DNA from: Prolixibacteraceae bacterium UBA6162
Lineage (GTDB): Bacteria > Bacteroidota > Bacteroidia > Bacteroidales > Prolixibacteraceae
Direction of reading: 5' to 3'
Length of the DNA: 7,422 nt
NCBI GenBank assembly: GCA_002428215.1
Contig: DIUI01000109.1
Coordinates: 1 to 7,422 of the forward strand
The notes beneath the pieces were generated by a model. It was not told the origin of the DNA and did not search any database. It saw only the letters and a program-made list of their open reading frames with translations. The position numbers were made by a program, and so were the translations under genes. Positions 6,604 through 7,422 of this stretch are shown piece by piece. The stretch's first letter is position 1. Every line of letters begins with the position of its first letter.

Positions 6604-7422
6604 CTATCGCAATCCACTGCGCTCCAGCAACGCCTCCACAGAGGGTTCTTTTCCCCTGTATAGTCTGTATAGCTCCATTGGGTGTTGTGTGCCTCCACGC
6701 TCCAGAATATGGGTTCTGAAAGCCTCTGCCGTGCCTGAATCAAACAATCCCCGCTCCCGGAATAGACTAAAAGCATCGGCATCGAGAACCTCAGACCATT
6801 TATAGCTATAGTATCCGGCTGCATAGCCTCCGGCAAAAAGATGCGAAAACTGCTGGCTCATTGCAACTCCCTCTACAGATGGAAAAAGCTGGGTATTCTT
6901 CATGGCCTCTTCCTCGAATTTTTTCAAATCACCTGAATACTCCTCCTCAAGCATGTGCCACTTCATATCGAGAAAACCAAAACTCAGCTGTCGGAGGGTT
7001 GCATATCCGGTAAGATAATTTTCAGATTCTTTGATCCTGTTCACCAATGTTTCGGGAATTGTTTCCCCTGTTTCGTAATGCCTGGCAAAACGGTCAAGGA
7101 AAGCTTTCTCAACCGCCCAGTTTTCCATCATCTGCGAGGGGAGCTCAACAAAATCTCGGAATACCGACGTTCCCGAAAGGCTGGAATAGGTCGTTTTTGA
7201 TAGCATGCCGTGTAAAGCATGTCCAAATTCATGAAGGAAGGTTCGGAACTCATTAAAGGTAAGCAGGGAAGGCTTATCAGCGGTGGGACGGGTGAAATTC
7301 ATCACGATGGTGATGTGTGGACGGGAGTCGGTTCCATTTTCAACCCACTGCGACTTGAATGAGCTCATCCATGCACCACCCCGCTTCCCGTCGCGGGGAT
7401 GAAAATCGGCATAAAGGACCGA
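6604..7422 (-). CDS. M3-family zinc metallopeptidase (Dcp/oligopeptidase A type), C-terminal part
   Basis: The last 272 codons of a longer gene (family members are about 680-720 residues); the reading frame is open to the right edge, so the true start lies outside. The zinc site is intact: HEFGH at 7219-7233 gives two histidine ligands and the catalytic Glu, and the Glu of FVELPSQ, 25 residues on, is the third ligand. KRGGAWM lies upstream, and HLFAGGYAAGYYSYKW downstream supplies the conserved Gly/Tyr loop involved in substrate binding. The C-terminus (MELYRLYRGKEPSVEALLERSGL) matches the family end. M3 enzymes cleave short peptides in the cytoplasm or, for some Dcp forms, in the periplasm; with the N-terminus missing, location and the choice between dipeptidyl carboxypeptidase and oligopeptidase cannot be settled. 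Visible wording such as ELPSQMMENW and LRQLSFG leans toward oligopeptidase A. Confidence 0.93.
   Translation of the reverse strand, partial: SVLYADFHPRDGKRGGAWMSSFKSQWVENGTDSRPHITIVMNFTRPTADKPSLLTFNEFRTFLHEFGHALHGMLSKTTYSSLSGTSVFRDFVELPSQMMENWAVEKAFLDRFARHYETGETIPETLVNRIKESENYLTGYATLRQLSFGFLDMKWHMLEEEYSGDLKKFEEEAMKNTQLFPSVEGVAMSQQFSHLFAGGYAAGYYSYKWSEVLDADAFSLFRERGLFDSGTAEAFRTHILERGGTQHPMELYRLYRGKEPSVEALLERSGLR

Noticed and set aside
6588..6836. An 82-codon - strand frame at the end of the M3 peptidase gene
   Set aside because: It overlaps the peptidase in another frame on the same strand, while the peptidase frame holds the conserved family C-terminus.
7366..7368. The ATG at this position as the start of the M3 peptidase
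   Set aside because: The frame stays open upstream to the window edge and encodes conserved family sequence (ADFHPRDGKRGGAW), so this is an internal methionine.

Overview
The window looks like ordinary chromosomal backbone from a member of the Bacteroidota (class Bacteroidia is the likeliest, by inference). Three observations support this. The TsaB tail, the DUF3108-like exported protein, EF-P and TyrRS all have a Bacteroidota look. Start codons lack Shine-Dalgarno sequences and have A/T-rich leaders instead. Two intergenic regions carry a TAnnTTTG box with a TTTG-like element 18-20 nt upstream, which is the Bacteroidota -7/-33 promoter. No mobile element, tRNA, rRNA, CRISPR array or origin was seen, and no gene-free stretch exceeds about 220 bases.

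Layout. On the + strand the window opens with the last 27 codons of tsaB (tRNA t6A modification). A DUF3108-type exported protein follows after 2 nt, probably in the same operon, and then efp (elongation factor P) with its own promoter and a clear rho-independent terminator. From there every gene is on the - strand. In transcription order these are the C-terminal part of an M3 zinc metallopeptidase (cut by the right edge), an EamA/DMT permease, tyrS, a Wzz-type chain-length regulator, and an O-antigen polymerase/ligase-like membrane protein. The last of these converges on efp with only 40 nt between stop codons.

How the genes fit together. Most are housekeeping genes that share a neighbourhood rather than a pathway: translation (EF-P, TyrRS, TsaB), peptide turnover (M3 peptidase) and transport (DMT). 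The one coherent functional unit is the wzz-like/wzy-like pair. A two-TM polysaccharide co-polymerase without a kinase domain is followed 6 nt later by a Wzy_C-type polymerase or ligase. No glycosyltransferases or flippase are visible, so the repeat unit must be made from another locus.

Nothing here is convincing evidence of a new system. The most interesting non-coding signals are the tyrS leader (two look-alike palindromes, a promoter whose spacer holds an inverted repeat, and a possible 14-codon leader ORF ending inside a hairpin), a perfect inverted repeat between tyrS and wzz, the same-frame double-stop junction between wzz and the polymerase gene, and the PGKGP loop of EF-P.
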